Of a DNA stretch of 64,000 nt, positions 10,160 to 21,492 are shown one piece after another; positions within the stretch are counted from its first letter, which is position 1, and every line of letters begins with the position of its first letter. Origin of the DNA: Anthonomus grandis grandis (taxonomy: Eukaryota > Arthropoda > Insecta > Coleoptera > Curculionidae); the NCBI RefSeq assembly GCF_022605725.1, contig NC_065551.1, positions 9,362,001-9,426,000 on the forward strand. The letters are read 5' to 3'. The notes under the pieces are model-generated. The model did not search any database. It was not told the DNA's origin and saw only the letters and a program-made list of their open reading frames with translations. The position numbers and the translations under genes were made by a program.

Positions 10160-11242
10160 TTAATAATATGTTGGTGGTATAATTCATATCTAGGTCTTTT
10201 ATTCGCATTAGGTTTTAAATGTGTATTGCCAGATGATGGGTCTATCGGTTCTGGTTTATCTCTTTGAGATTGATTATTATTTTGGAATTGTTAAGGTCTT
10301 TGCAAGAAGTATTGTCGGTTTTGTTGATTGGAACGATTGAAAGGACCAAAATTATTAGTTTGTGGTTGTTGTGAAAATTGATTATTATTGTTGGGATATA
10401 GCCTGAATTGTCGGGATTGGTTTTCTCTATGAAAATTATTTTGTGGTTGAAAATATTGATAGGGGTTATAATTTGATTGATAAGGTTGTCTTATAGAGGA
10501 AAATTATTATATCTTATGGGTTGTAACATTGGTCTTTAAAGGTTTTGTTGGGAATACATATTATTTCTCATGAGTGTGTGTCTTGGTGTAAGTGTATTTT
10601 GTCCTTGTGTATTTAAAGAATTTAATCTATTAGAGCTATACAAAAAGTTGTCTTCTTCTATGACGAATGCCATAGCTTGCGCTAAGTATGGTAAGGTTTT
10701 TAATCGAATAGTAGTTTGTATAGAAGGAGATAAACCTTTAATGAAAGTTTTAAGGGCTAAATCATCATAACTACGTTGTCTAATTATTTTTTCTGAATTA
10801 GGTATATTAAGAGTATTTAATTTAGAAATAACAAGACTGCGTGTATCTTGGCATTTTATACCAAAATTATATAGACTCTCGTTTTTAGTTGGTCTGAAAG
10901 CAATTAAATCTGGACTAGGCAATCCATGTCGCGCTGATCTCCAAAACAAAGGTTTAAAGAATCTTTTACTTGTTGCCAATCTCTAATTTCTACTCTAGAA
11001 CCTATCATCAATAAAGCTTTTCCACTAAGTTTTCCTAAAATTGCTCTGAGAATGAAATTATTGAATTGATCATCATTTCTACGGGCAAAATTTTGAATTA
11101 GGCTTTCGCAATTACCAGTAAAGATAGCAAGTGTATAGGGATTACTTTCTAAATTCGGAATTGCATCAAGATATAATTCAAATAATTGATAATTTATGGC
11201 TGGTTCAACAGCGGCTGCTGCAGTATTATTTGCTTGTGCCAT
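10160..11242 (-). pseudogene. Ty3/gypsy gag (17.6/297-like), frameshifted and truncated
   Basis: Minus-strand ORFs at 11242-10904 and 10979-10536 overlap and together read as one gag. The first ends in ...LCFGDQRDMDCLVQ and the second continues with DLIAFRPTKNESLYNFG, the RD...RP...NES pattern of gypsy gags; a frameshift near 10940 separates them. SYDDLALKTFIKGL and an Asn/Gln-rich tail down to ~10160 follow, without zinc knuckles. Gag forms the cytoplasmic particle that packages element RNA. It starts with ATG at 11242, about 460 bp downstream of a primer-binding site, a normal leader length. Pol is missing: homology ends at the hairpins at 10138-10156. The element is dead. Confidence 0.85.
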
Positions 11243-11700
11243 TTTTTTTATTTAAATAATTTCAACTTAAACTTTAAAAAATATTTACTTAAAATTAAAA
11301 ATTAAAATATATTTCTTAATATACGTTTGAAAATTCTCAATATATCGATAATTTAAATAATAAATATAAATCACTCAAAACAAATAAATAATTTAATTGG
11401 AAAATAAACAATATTACTCACATTATCATGACGATTTGCATTTTCTGAGGTTTCTTCTTAATCTAGCTTACATCTGGGGCTCCTATAGGTTTTGACTCCC
11501 AGGATACTGTATTGCTTGCTTCTTCTTGAAGAAACTGCCTCGATCGCTTAGTTTCGACAGCTTGTACAGGTATCTTGTCCCAATTGACCGGTGATCTCCA
11601 ATAGATCAGACGACCGTACTTTTTGTAAAAACTGTTTTTTCCGTAAATCACACCGCGAAAGAAACTTGGAAAAGGTTAGCCAGTTTCTCGGAAAAATCCT

Positions 11701-11716
11701 ACTATCGACTGCGCCA
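11701..11716 (-). promoter_or_regulatory. Primer-binding site of the minus-strand gypsy element (tRNA-Ser)
   Basis: On the minus strand the sequence is TGGCGCAGTCGATAGT. Its first 11 bases complement the CCA-bearing 3' end of tRNA-Ser, the primer of the 17.6/297 group. It lies upstream of the gag start on the same strand. Confidence 0.7.
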
Positions 11717-11964
11717 GTTTGTGGTTGATCAAGACTGGTTTCTTTTAAAAAAACAACTTTATTATACAGGATGACTTTTTAATGTACAAAGGTTGATACA
11801 AGAAAGAGAAGTGTTTACAAAATTAGTTTAAGGCATATACATTTAAAAGGCGTTGGCTACATAAGCATAAAAGTTAATAGCTAAGGTCTGGTTAACATGC
11901 TTGTTAAGGGCCAATGGTCACACGTAACTCGTAAATTGGGCTTATAATTTTAATTTTCTGCACT
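11717..11964 (-). repeat. Probable 5' LTR (solo side) of the gypsy element
   Basis: This stretch directly precedes the primer-binding site on the minus strand, as a 5' LTR should. It may begin with AGTGCAG near 11963, similar to the AGT starts of this group. No second LTR copy was found in the window, so the outer boundary is a guess. Confidence 0.4.
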
Positions 11965-12103
11965 TTCCAGTGCCGTAGTAATAAAAATTTATTTGGAGCA
12001 ATTTTGGTCAAGGAATAAAGAAAATAATTAGTTTCTCGAAAACCACTAAAAATATACAAAAATAATCATAAAGCAATAGCGGATTAGAAATTAAAATAAT
12101 ATA

Positions 12104-13503
12104 CAGGGTTTTCCATTTAAAATAATAAAGTTGCTACTACTTTTTGGTATAAGCGGCAACGCTGCATCACTAGAAATTATTTTTATAGTCGGATTACCGA
12201 ACAGATGGAGTAAATGATCTGCGCGAAATATAGGCCCGCCCATCGATGCAACCTTGGCAGATTCAGACGAGGAGAATTATTTCTACTTATTTTAAATTAT
12301 TTTACCGTACAGCTTTGCTTTGTAAGCAGCTTTTTTTAAAATATAATACGGTCGCCTGTAAAATGGGTCCAAACCGATTTTGAGGTAATAAATGTATATA
12401 AATTAATTGGACAGACGCTGCACAGTGTGTCCCAAGATGAGCGAATTTATACCTAAAAATGGCGAAAAAATTTGCTGTTGAAATTTAACCGTTTGGCATT
12501 CAGCCCTGCTTGATTAAAAAATGAAATTTAGCATATTTTTATTTTTTAAAAATCAAGCCTTGGTACGAGCATTTTTAAAATTTTATGAGTAGGTAAAGTA
12601 GTATTTCTAGGTATGATGTAAAAAAAGTTTAAAAGAAAAAGTTGTTTAGAATGCAAAATTATGCCCGAATACCGAATTTCATAACCATAGGCCTACTTTG
12701 ATTTTTACAAATTTCAAACTCTAATAATTGAATATGAATACAAAAATTCATTGGTACACAAAACGTAAAAATACTACTAGAATTACTACTTTACCCTCCA
12801 CTTTACCTACTTATAAAATTAAAAAAATGTTCGTATCAAGGCAAGCTTGATTTTAAAAAAATAATAATATGCTAAATTTTATTTTTTAATCAAGCAGGGC
12901 TGGATGCCAAACGGTCAAATTTTAACCACAATATTTTTTGTCACTTTCACGTATAAATTCGCTCATTCTGGAACACACTGTATATTAAAAATATTTATTA
13001 CCTGCTGCTTCTACTGTAAACTGGACTTTTTGCACTTTGTTGTATGCTGAATGCTCGTTATCACATGTTTTACATATGTTCATAATCACTTTCTTTTCAG
13101 CAATGGTCAAATGTTTTCGTACTCTTTTCTTGGGGGGTGACAATGGGGGTGTACGTGGCGCGTTAGCCATTATTTGTTAACAAACAAATTAACAAAAAAA
13201 TAAATACAATCTCAACTTTTCAATATTGCAAAGATTCAAATATTCGAATAGCAGAAAATCCAACTAAAACGATTAAAGTCGCTCGACTAATAAAATTTAT
13301 TAAAACCCCAAGTCATGAACCCTATCGAGGCTCAAGGCCACACCTCCGACGCAGAACGATCACGTGACCACTTCATCTGTTCGGTAACCCAAGTATAGTC
13401 GTTAGATAACTAGATAAAACCCATGATGCCAAATTTAAAAAAAAAGATCTATTTTCCGTTCTCCTTAAATGTCCAAAGTATCATCAACCGTCAGTCACCC
13501 TGT
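12104..13503 (-). mobile_element. Decayed DNA transposon remnant with a helix-turn-helix ORF
   Basis: The stretch lies between CAGGG at 12104 and CACCCTG at 13503, both beside TA as in Tc1/mariner insertions, though the ends match each other poorly. Inside, ACCGAACAGATG-type sequence occurs inverted near 12195 and 13380. A minus-strand ORF (13170-12985) encodes 61 residues beginning MANAPRTPPLSPPKKRVRKH, a basic, helix-prone N-terminus like the DNA-binding region of some insect transposases. No catalytic domain remains. The foldback at 12423-12980 interrupts it. Superfamily is uncertain. Confidence 0.45.
12423..12980. mobile_element. Foldback element with ~200-bp inverted arms
   Basis: The left arm from 12423 (CAGTGTGTCCCAAGATGAGC) to ~12610 matches the reverse complement of ~12775-12980, including CCGTTTGGCAT and GCCCTGCTTGATTAAAAAAT. 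The right end is followed by TA; the left is preceded by CA, a likely mutated TA. No coding capacity, so it is non-autonomous. It lies inside the transposon remnant at 12104-13503. Confidence 0.85.
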
Positions 13504-13554
13504 ATATAAAAATAGAAAATAATGTAGGCGATAGTAATATTGCCTAGGAAATAG

Positions 13555-13712
13555 CCCTATAAAAAAATCTTATGGGGGTATATCCGGCAACCTTGATGGC
13601 CAACCAATCGGTGCTCTTTGTCCATCTGTTAGGAAAAGTTGCATCAAGAAGTTGTCGAACGGAGCTAACAAAATGAGAAGATGTCCCGTCTTGTTGAAAC
13701 CATATATCGTTA
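13555..13712 (-). pseudogene. Mariner transposase fragment
   Basis: On the minus strand IWFQQDGTSSHFVSSVRQLL carries the second catalytic Asp block of mariner-type transposases and is followed by FPNRW. After a frameshift the next block reads WPSRLPDIPP, then a stop, then DFF, matching the third catalytic region (WP.RSPDL.P.DFF). About 50 residues survive. N-terminal and first-Asp regions are absent. Confidence 0.7.
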
Positions 13713-13879
13713 TACTAGGTAAGTTAGGTTAGGTTTGTTGTGAGTGATGCATCTTATCTCACTCCACTGCAATTCATACTTATACTTCCCCAGCCAAGTC
13801 CGCCCTCTTTAAGAGTTCGATAAATTGATTGGGAGAAGCATTCTTAACGACTTTTCTCAGGTAAGGCATTACCGAGGAT

Positions 13880-16431
13880 GACCTGCCTGCTTCTCTGCGA
13901 TTGCCAGAAAATGTGGCAATCTTCGTTTTGAAAAGGCCGAAAAACAATTTTATAGAGAGCTAAATTCAAAATCAGATCACCCAGATAAGCAATACCCCAA
14001 GAAAGAACAAATTCAAGATTTTTGGGCCAAACAACTTGCAACTCAAACAACATGCAATATCAACGCAAGCTGGGTTACTGAAGAGAAACAAAACAGTAAT
14101 AAATATAACCAGATGGAACATCGACCATTCACTATCGAGGAAGTCAACCAGATTATCCAAAAACTGCATAATTGGAAATCACCTGGCCCAGATGGAGTTC
14201 ATAACTTTTGGCTGAATAGACTACGGAGTATGCATGCTGAACTCTCAGAATTAATTAACCACTTTATTCTTAACCCACAGGAAATGCCAGCGTTCCTAAC
14301 GCAAGGAGTAACCTATCTACTGCCTAAAGACCAGAACAACATACAAGATCCGTCTAAGTACCGACCGGTAACGTGCCTACCTACTTTGTATAAAATTATC
14401 ACATCATGTTTAACACAGCGCATTTATCAACACTGTGAGGAAAACAACATCATAGCCGCACAACAACCAGGCATATCACAACAAGAGAAATATTTATACT
14501 GCCTACGTCGACTATAAGAAAGCCTTCGACTCAGTACCAGACGAATGGCTTATAAACATTTTAAAAGTGTATAAAGTTAATGGTAATACTTTGTCTTTTC
14601 TAGAGAGCGCTATGACAAGTTGGAGAACAACGATCCAGCTCGAAGTACAGGGTAAAAGCGCAGTAAGTACAAACAACATTCCAATTCGAACAGGAATCTT
14701 CCAATGGTTCTGCCTTGCTATGAACCCTCTTTCAAACCGTATTAACTCTACCAACTATGGGTTTAGCATCCGAAATAATAACACCGATATTGCAAAGTTA
14801 AATCACTTACTATATATGGATGATTTAAAAATAATGGCTGCAACTAGGAACCAGCTAAACCAAATGCTGCATTTAGTAGAAGAGTTCTCCAACGCCATCG
14901 GCATGCAATTTGGACTAGATGAATGCCGTACTCTCAATATAATCCGAGAAAAAATTCAGCCAGGAGAATATCAGATGCAGAATTTCCAGACCATCGAGGC
15001 CATAGGCGAACACGAAATTTACAAATACTTGGGGATGAAACAATCACAAACGATGAAACAACAAACAATGAAATGCGAACTGACTAACGAGTTTGTGAAA
15101 AGGGTTAGACAAATTTTGAGAACCAATCTCAACAGCAAAAATATGCTTAAGGCACTTAACTCCTACGCATGTTCAGCTCTTAGTTATTCTTTTGGGGTAA
15201 TTAATTGGAGTAGGACAGACATACAGAGGCTACAAAGAAAAGTGAGGACCCTACTTACTAAAACGCACAACCACCACCCTCGAAGTGCCACTGAAAGAAC
15301 AATGCTTCCCCGCCACCTTGGAGGAAGAGGATTAATAGATCTGGGTAAACAACTTGAAAAACAAATCACTAACTTAAGATCCTATTTTTACAAGCAAGGA
15401 GAAAATTCCACGCTGCATCGCGCAATATATCAAATAGACGATTCCACTTCTCTACAACTTAAGAGCGAGGAAGCGCGCAGCTACCATCATACGGACCAGG
15501 AAAAACTCCGCATCTGGATGGAGAAGCCCCTTCATGGGCGGCATCCTAATGAGATCAGCCAAAATCATGTCGACACTGCTTCGTCGAACTATTGGTTGGT
15601 ATCAGGCAAGATGTTTCCAGAAACCGAGGGCTTTCTACTCGCCATCCAAGATCAGGTTATACCAACAAGAAATTATCTCAAGCACATCGTCAGAGATCCG
15701 TCCGTACAAAACGACAAATCCCGGTATGGATGCCAAACATCAGAGACAATCCAGCACATAACAGGAGGATGTCAGGCCTTTGCAGCGACAGAATACAAAG
15801 AACGACACGACTCAGCTGGGAAAATTTTACATCAAGAGCTGGCAATGAAGTTGGAACTTATTAAAACAGAGAAGGTTCCGTATTATAAATATACTCCAGA
15901 ACCCGTAGTGGAAAATGACCGATATAAGTTATATTGGGACCGCAGTGTACTTACCGATCAACATGTAAGGCATAATAGACCAGATCTTATTTTAATAGAT
16001 AAAATTTCCAGAAAAACAACTCTAATTGACGTAGCCATACCGAACAACAATAATCTGCAAGAGAAACACACTGAGAAAATCGCCAAATACAGAGATCTAG
16101 AAATTCAAATCGGAAGGCAATGGAGAATGGATAATGTTCAGACCATCCCAATTGTTATATCGACAACGGGTGTAATACCAAAGAGTCTACTGGAATACCT
16201 TAAACAACTAGGAACTGGCGAACATCTATATAAGCACATGCAAAAGGCAGTACTACTGGCAACTGCTTGCAGCACCCGAAAATTCCTAGGAGATAACTCT
16301 ACATTTCAGGTCACTTCAGGGCACCGAAAAGGCCCCCACAGACCACAGAGCTTAATCCTTTTGATATCGGAGGTATCTGGGATAAGTAAATGATCTTCCC
16401 CCTTAGAGGGAGTGCGAGCCTTAACTGACTG
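13880..16431 (+). pseudogene. R4/Dong-like LINE with restriction-like endonuclease, frameshifted
   Basis: The first open block (through 14517) carries WKSPGPDGVHNFWL and YRPVTCLPTLYKI. A frameshift near 14500 precedes AYVDYKKAFDSVPDEWL and the 608-codon block that holds LLYMDDLKIM (RT motif C, YMDD), LPRHLGGRGLIDL, a CX..HX4C knuckle (15738-15775) and, near 15980, RPDLILIDKISRKTTLIDVA, the PD...D signature of a restriction-like endonuclease. RT followed by a C-terminal nuclease of this type defines the R2/R4/Dong group. The 5' region is missing or unrecognisable before ~13880. It ends at a (TAA)n tract; Dong is known to insert in TAA repeats. One or two disruptions make it inactive, but the C-terminal half is open for over 600 codons. 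Confidence 0.85.
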
Positions 16432-16433
16432 TA

Positions 16434-16465
<32 letters not shown>

Positions 16466-16492
16466 TAATAATAATAATAATAATAATAATAA
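16432..16492. repeat. (TAA)n microsatellite at the LINE 3' end
   Basis: About twenty TAA units with a single AAC interruption. It is either the pre-existing target of the R4/Dong-like element or its 3' tail. The 65-residue poly-Ile/Val ORF on the minus strand is an artefact of this repeat. Confidence 0.95.
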
Positions 16493-16987
16493 GTCGTTTA
16501 TTTGCCACTGTTTACATGATACTATTTAACGCTATTTACAAAAATGGCAAAAAGGAGGTTAAAAAACAATTTCCAAAAGATACAAGTTTAACCTCCTGTG
16601 TGGAGTAAATTACAAAACTCAAAACGAAAAAAGAAAATAATAAGTCCAAATTATCTGTAAATATACATATTTACAAAATAATACCATATTATCTATATTA
16701 CTCATAACACAATCCTATATTATTCCACACATACGCCATACATACATATATATGTTGACTACTAGCATAAGAATGTTATGTTGTAGCATTCTTATGCTAT
16801 GAGTTGTGGTGTAGCTACTATAGCAACACCATAATGCTCAGTGCCAAATAACTGCGATAGAAATTTAACAGAGAATCATTTTATTCTAGTGAAAATTTCT
16901 TACAAAGATACTTAAAACCGACCAATGATATTTTTTTTTAATTTTTCAAGAATTTGATTATATACGATATATTTACATACGATTATA
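16493..16987. other. No recognisable gene
   Basis: AT-rich sequence. AGGAGGTTAAA near 16553 and TTTAACCTCCT near 16588 form a loose inverted pair, and GAATGTTATG/ATAGCATAAG-like sequence near 16770 another. Possibly the flank of an older element. Confidence 0.4.
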
Positions 16988-17113
16988 TACAGGTCGTGTT
17001 TTTGTTCGTTACTTATAGGAAACCGCATAGAGGCGAAATTTTGCAACGTTGCGCGTGTACGAGTGCCTGCTGCGATAGAGCACCGCCCCGGCCGGCCCGA
17101 GGACGGGATTAGT

Positions 17114-18275
17114 CATGATACTATTAATAGAAAGATAAATCCACTTGGCGATGCAATTTCGTGTGACTTTGCGCATGACGTCACTCGATGACAAAAATTC
17201 TGTTTGTCGGTTGGAAAAGCAGTATTTTAAAGCCTTTTTTATTTAACATTACTTATTTAGTATTATTATATTTTGTTATATGAAATATGCTATAATTTTA
17301 TTATAATAGTATGTAAAATATTTCCTTAATAGTATGTAGGATTCGTGGATCCATGCAAGGATAGTAAAGCCTTATATAATATAAATGCCTATTTTGGTTT
17401 TGGATAAGGCTTAAAAAACGATTTTTATTATTTAAGGTATTTTAATTTGAAAATAAATATACACAATATGAAACGTCTGAAGGCTTGTTAATTAATAATA
17501 AATTAATAATACTTTATAGCCAAAAAAAAAGGATTTATGGTTTTTATTAACCTTTTTTTACTTTGAACGAATGCCTCTGCAGAAAAATATCAGTGATATA
17601 ATATGTACATATTTTATTATGTTGTAAAAAAAATAAAACAAAAATAGAGGATTGATATACAGCCTATTGTGACAATTAACTTTCATAAAATTGTGTGCGC
17701 TAAGTATACATACGAGTACCCATTGGTTGTTGGTAATAATAGTGTTACCAGTAAATGCCAAAAGAAAATGCATGATGCCATTGATGACATACAACCAATT
17801 AATTTCACTTTCTTAAGTATTTATAATCTATATTTTTTTAAATTGCTTATGGGTAGACGTGTTATTAAAATGGTTTTGTAATCCATTGCCGGCAAACTTG
17901 TTTGTCCTTTGGAAAACTAAAGAATCGGCAATCTGAAACTACTTTACTTTTTTTGTTGTTGTTGCTTGAACAACCCACCACTGCACAGTACACCATGATA
18001 AAAAATGTTTAATTATTATAATTTAATAAACTCTGCCACATTTGTCACTAAAAACAAACACAAAATACACACAAAACAAATAAACCATGCCCTTACACTA
18101 AATCCATCGAACATCTAAAGCAAAAACGAAACGTCATATTAAAATGTATTAAAACTCAGTTCATGTATTATAAGCTGTTCCTGGGGAAATTTGTCATCGA
18201 CTGACGTCAGGCGTGCGAGAGAGATAGGCTCATCTCATGCGCGTGGGTTTATCTTCTCGAGTATTAGTATCATGA
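17114..18275 (-). mobile_element. P-like non-autonomous element inserted in mariner copy 1
   Basis: The ends read CATGATACTA on both strands (17114 rightwards; 18274 leftwards) and inverted similarity continues for ~90 bp, including a GTCATCGA.TGACGTCA block near 17175 and 18195. The flanks are GGATTAGT (17106-17113) and GGATTATT (18276-18283), an 8-bp duplication with one mismatch. The 8-bp target size, a CATGAT start like the Drosophila P element, and the THAP exon inside point to the P superfamily. At 1162 bp it has no room for the transposase catalytic and GTP-binding regions. The second mariner copy lacks the insertion, which confirms the boundaries independently. Confidence 0.7.
17867..17996 (-). 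CDS. THAP-domain N-terminal exon
   Basis: ATG at 17996 opens a 42-codon frame starting MVYCAVVGC, followed by CRFFSFPKDKQ and QWI, then a stop at 17869-17867. C-X4-C near the N-terminus, then F.FP and W, match the first half of a THAP zinc finger, which binds DNA as a C2CH module. The second half (C-X2-H and the closing Pro) would need a downstream exon; SAHNFMKVN near 17690 in another ORF might be its degraded remnant. THAP domains are the DNA-binding part of P-element transposase. In this element the exon is the only recognisable coding part. Function, if any, could be binding of the element's own ends; that is inference. Confidence 0.6.
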
Positions 18276-18368
18276 GGATTATTAAACTTACATCTCACTT
18301 TCCTGAAAGCTGCGTCGTTTGATGTCTCAAAATATTACGCGAAAATCCAGGCATTTTTAAAATATTTA

Positions 18369-18417
18369 TTCTAATGCGGGTTTTACAGACATGACAATGT
18401 GTAAAACCCGCATAGAA
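18369..18417. repeat. Conserved palindrome in the 3' part of mariner family A
   Basis: TTCTAATGCGGGTTTTACA, a 12-base loop, then TGTAAAACCCGCATAGAA, pairing over 18 bp with one bulge. The same structure occurs in copy 2 near 55397-55443, so it belongs to the element. It lies ~150 bp past the transposase stop and could be an RNA stem-loop at the 3' end or a transposase site. Confidence 0.8.
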
Positions 18418-18567
18418 TTGTAATCTTAAAATGTTTAATATGCTGTGTTTTGCATAATGAAAATTAAAGCGTTATTCTTATAAAAAATAAAATATCAACT
18501 CTGATAAAAATATAATAAAAAATCAGAAATAAAACTCCAATAAACAAACTTAACAACATATCATTTT

Positions 18568-19663
18568 TTAAATAAAAGGCTCAAATAAACCGCCTTCTTT
18601 TGGTAAACAAAAACTTAACCTATCGGAAAAGCTATTTCGCACCTCCAAAAGAGTTTCAGGTAAAATGGAATTGGCACCTTCGACAATTTTATTTCGCATC
18701 TCCTTTAAATTTGTTAGCCTACTAAAATCATGCTTGTAAATAGTCTGCTTAAGGTAACCCCACAGATAAAAGTCATTTGGAGACAAATCTGGAGATCTAG
18801 GAGGCCATTAAATATCGCCAGTCCCACTAATAAGGCGGTTAGGAAAAGTATTTGTTAAAAATTCTTTTACCCTAGCCGCGTTATGAGCAGGACAGCCATC
18901 TTGCTGAAAATAAACTGATCCCAGGTCTACATCAGGTAGGATTTGAATGGCAGGAAGAACTTGGTTTTGCAGTAACTCAAGGTACTTTTGGGCGTTTAAA
19001 GTGCCATCAATAAAAAATGTCCCTATAACATTGTCTTCCAAAATACCTGCCCAAACATTCAATTTCTGAGGATACTGGGTACGAAACTAAAAACTTCTGT
19101 GCACGTTTTCCTGAGACCAATAATGAACAATGGAAGGATTGTGTTTACCATGTAATGGAAAAGAAGATTCATCAAAAAACAAAATATTTTTAAAAAAATA
19201 TTCGTTTTTATTTGCCTTTTCCATCATGGTTTCACAAAATTCCATTCCATCGCTACTGGTCTTCAGGAAATATTTCCTGAGTTTTTAAATACTTAAAACA
19301 TTTGTACCCAGATTTTTTCCAGATATGAGCAACAGTTTTATTGCTCATTCCCAGTTCCTCTCCAATACTTCTAGTGGACCGTGTCGAATCGAGTTCTAGG
19401 GTAATGCAAACCATTTCTTCCCGCCGTTCTATATCCTGGACCACTTTAACAGGCGGTTCTTGACGTTTTGTGTGGCATTTTTTACAATCTTGAAGACAAA
19501 AAGATGTCTCAAAATTTGTAACCACATTTAAAACCGTTTTTGCACAAGTAATTGGTCTATTCTCAAATGTCACTGAAAACAAATCTCTACATTTTACTGC
19601 CGAATTGTCTCCATAAAACCATTTAATTAGTTGAACTCTTTCGGAGGGGGTATAAACAGCCAT
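18568..19663 (-). pseudogene. Mariner-superfamily transposase, family A copy 1, disrupted
   Basis: ATG at 19663 begins MAVYTPSERVQLIKWF, a DUF4817-type helix-turn-helix. A second HTH-like stretch, STRSIGEELGMSNKTVAHIW, follows. TGG has become TAG after EIFPEDQ (~19253). The first catalytic block (FFDESSFPLHG) survives near 19165; a frameshift lies between 19190 and 19062. The second block is VYFQQDGCPAHNA, and an in-frame stop (near 18806) precedes RSPDLSPNDFYLWGYLK, the third catalytic Asp. The protein ends at 18568. Cut-and-paste transposition is the family activity; two stops and one frameshift make this copy inactive. Confidence 0.9.
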
Positions 19664-19848
19664 AGTGAAAAAAACACGAAAATAACGCTCAAAAATTATT
19701 AATGCAACGTGCAGTAACACAGCAAAGTGAGGTCTGCTGACTCCTGGTTCAAAAAATAAAAACGAAAAATTCCGCCGCCTGCAAGCCGCAACCAAGCGGT
19801 GTTGCCATTATTTTGGGTAATACGTAGCTCACGATAACACTATCTGTA

Positions 19849-21490
19849 TACGATATAATTGTTATCTATGCCTTAAATTTATGGAATGGAATTTATGGAA
19901 TTTATGGAAGGAATGCACATCCGTTCGGAATCGAATTTTCTTTGTCAAATACGAGGAACAATTAGAATGAATTACCTTCCTTCGACATTCTATAAAGAGC
20001 CATTAGTTTCAGGTAGTTTGTAGCTTAGCGTTTCGCGGCAGCGAATACTGTATTTCTGTTTTTACCTGTTTGATCCAAGCATAACCCATACACTACATCA
20101 TCAAAATCAAAATGACTCAACACTAGCGCATCACTTAAGTTTATTTCTTGTGATATTGAAAGGAAATGCCTAGATGAAAACAACCTGTTTAAATTTGCAT
20201 AGGCTGATTAAATACACTTACTTACATGCTGTTTCTATCGAAGATTGGTGTCAATATAGAGCCTCAAATTACGAGAACAATTAGAATGCAGAAGTTGTTC
20301 CGAAGAAGCCTTTAAAATATTAGTAGAATAAATTTTAAGTGTTTTAAGCTTTTGCCAAAAAAGTTTTTTTTTATTAAAACTAGAGGCCACCGCATGACCA
20401 AGATACTATATCTTCTCTTGGTAAATTGCAACATTAGTTTGATTTTTCTTTTGTATATAGGAAATCTACTTTGCATCAGTTTTTGTCTCTCAGTATTTTT
20501 TATATGCCATGTTTTTTAAGGTTATCATTTTTTTAATAGAGAAAGTTAATTATGGTGGTTTTTGTTTTTTTTTTAAATTTAAATTGAACCACGGGCGCGA
20601 AAACATCATATACCATACATCATACACAGACAAAAGGGAACACTTAATAACTTTTTTACTTTTCAAGATAAACAATTAAAATTTGGTATAGCGATAGAAT
20701 AGTTATAAGAGCATCTTTTGACATATTCTATTGTTTTTCACCACTTCCGGTTTAACAGCTATATTATACTTATTTTTACGCTAACTATATTTGCTACCTT
20801 TTCTTTATACTCATAGAAAAAATCGTTTTTTTTTTAATTTTAAAATAGAGTGCCATGAATGCGTTGAAAGTTTTAATTTTTAATCAAGTTATCATGGAGA
20901 AATAGTTTTATTTGCATTTTATTACTTAAATCTTTTACACGCCTGTTTAAAATGTCCAAACCAGTAATTGTGCCCTCACAAAATATCATTTGACTGAACC
21001 GCTATAGGTGCACTTAATTAACAACAATAGCATCGGTGTAGGCGAAGAATGTGTTACAGGGTATCCAAGAAAATATGGAAAATCTCTTGGATTTAGGTAG
21101 AAAATTAAAAAATAATTTGAAACTTCCCTATAAAGAAATTCCTATAGGCGCTCCCTACGATGATACAGCTCCTTAAAGACGCCGCTGGAAATAGACAGAG
21201 AAGTTCTATTTTAAATTATTTAATCTGAAAAAATATATGTTTTTAAAAATGCAGTGTGGTTTTTAAAAAGGCACCTTAACGAAATTGTCTAAAAAAAAGG
21301 AAACCTATATTTTTCTTAAAACGAAAAAATAACCTTAAAAAAGAATGTAATAAATAAAGAAGCTAATAATTCGTAACAATTAATTAAAAACTTTATAAGT
21401 AGGTTCAACTTGGGATCCGTGGCGTCTGATACACTCGCAGGAATAAACATAAACGATCTGAATTATTATTATTCACCAATTACATTAATC
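19849..21490. other. No recognisable gene
   Basis: AT-rich sequence with T runs. Nothing on either strand resembles a known family up to the mariner fragment at 21493. Confidence 0.4.
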
Positions 21491-21492
21491 AT

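Larger units (their letters stand above)
16990..19846 (-). mobile_element. Mariner-superfamily element, copy 1 (family A), interrupted by a P-like element
   Basis: The minus-strand 5' end reads CAGATAGTGTTATCGTGAG from 19846 and the other end reads CAGGTCGTGTTTTTGTTCG from 16990, imperfect inverted termini, each next to TA. Without the 1.16-kb insertion at 17114-18275 and its duplicated target, the element is ~1.69 kb. It shares the start, transposase, the palindrome near 18370 and the GC-rich 3' segment (17030-17105) with copy 2 at 54400. Transposase homology places it in the mariner superfamily (DUF4817-type helix-turn-helix plus DDD catalytic core). Confidence 0.8.

Noticed and set aside
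15184..15864. Short ORFs in other frames of the R4/Dong-like LINE
   Set aside because: They overlap the RT-endonuclease frame and share no homology with known proteins.
16311..16508. Minus-strand ORF rich in Ile and Val
   Set aside because: Translation of the (TAA)n microsatellite.
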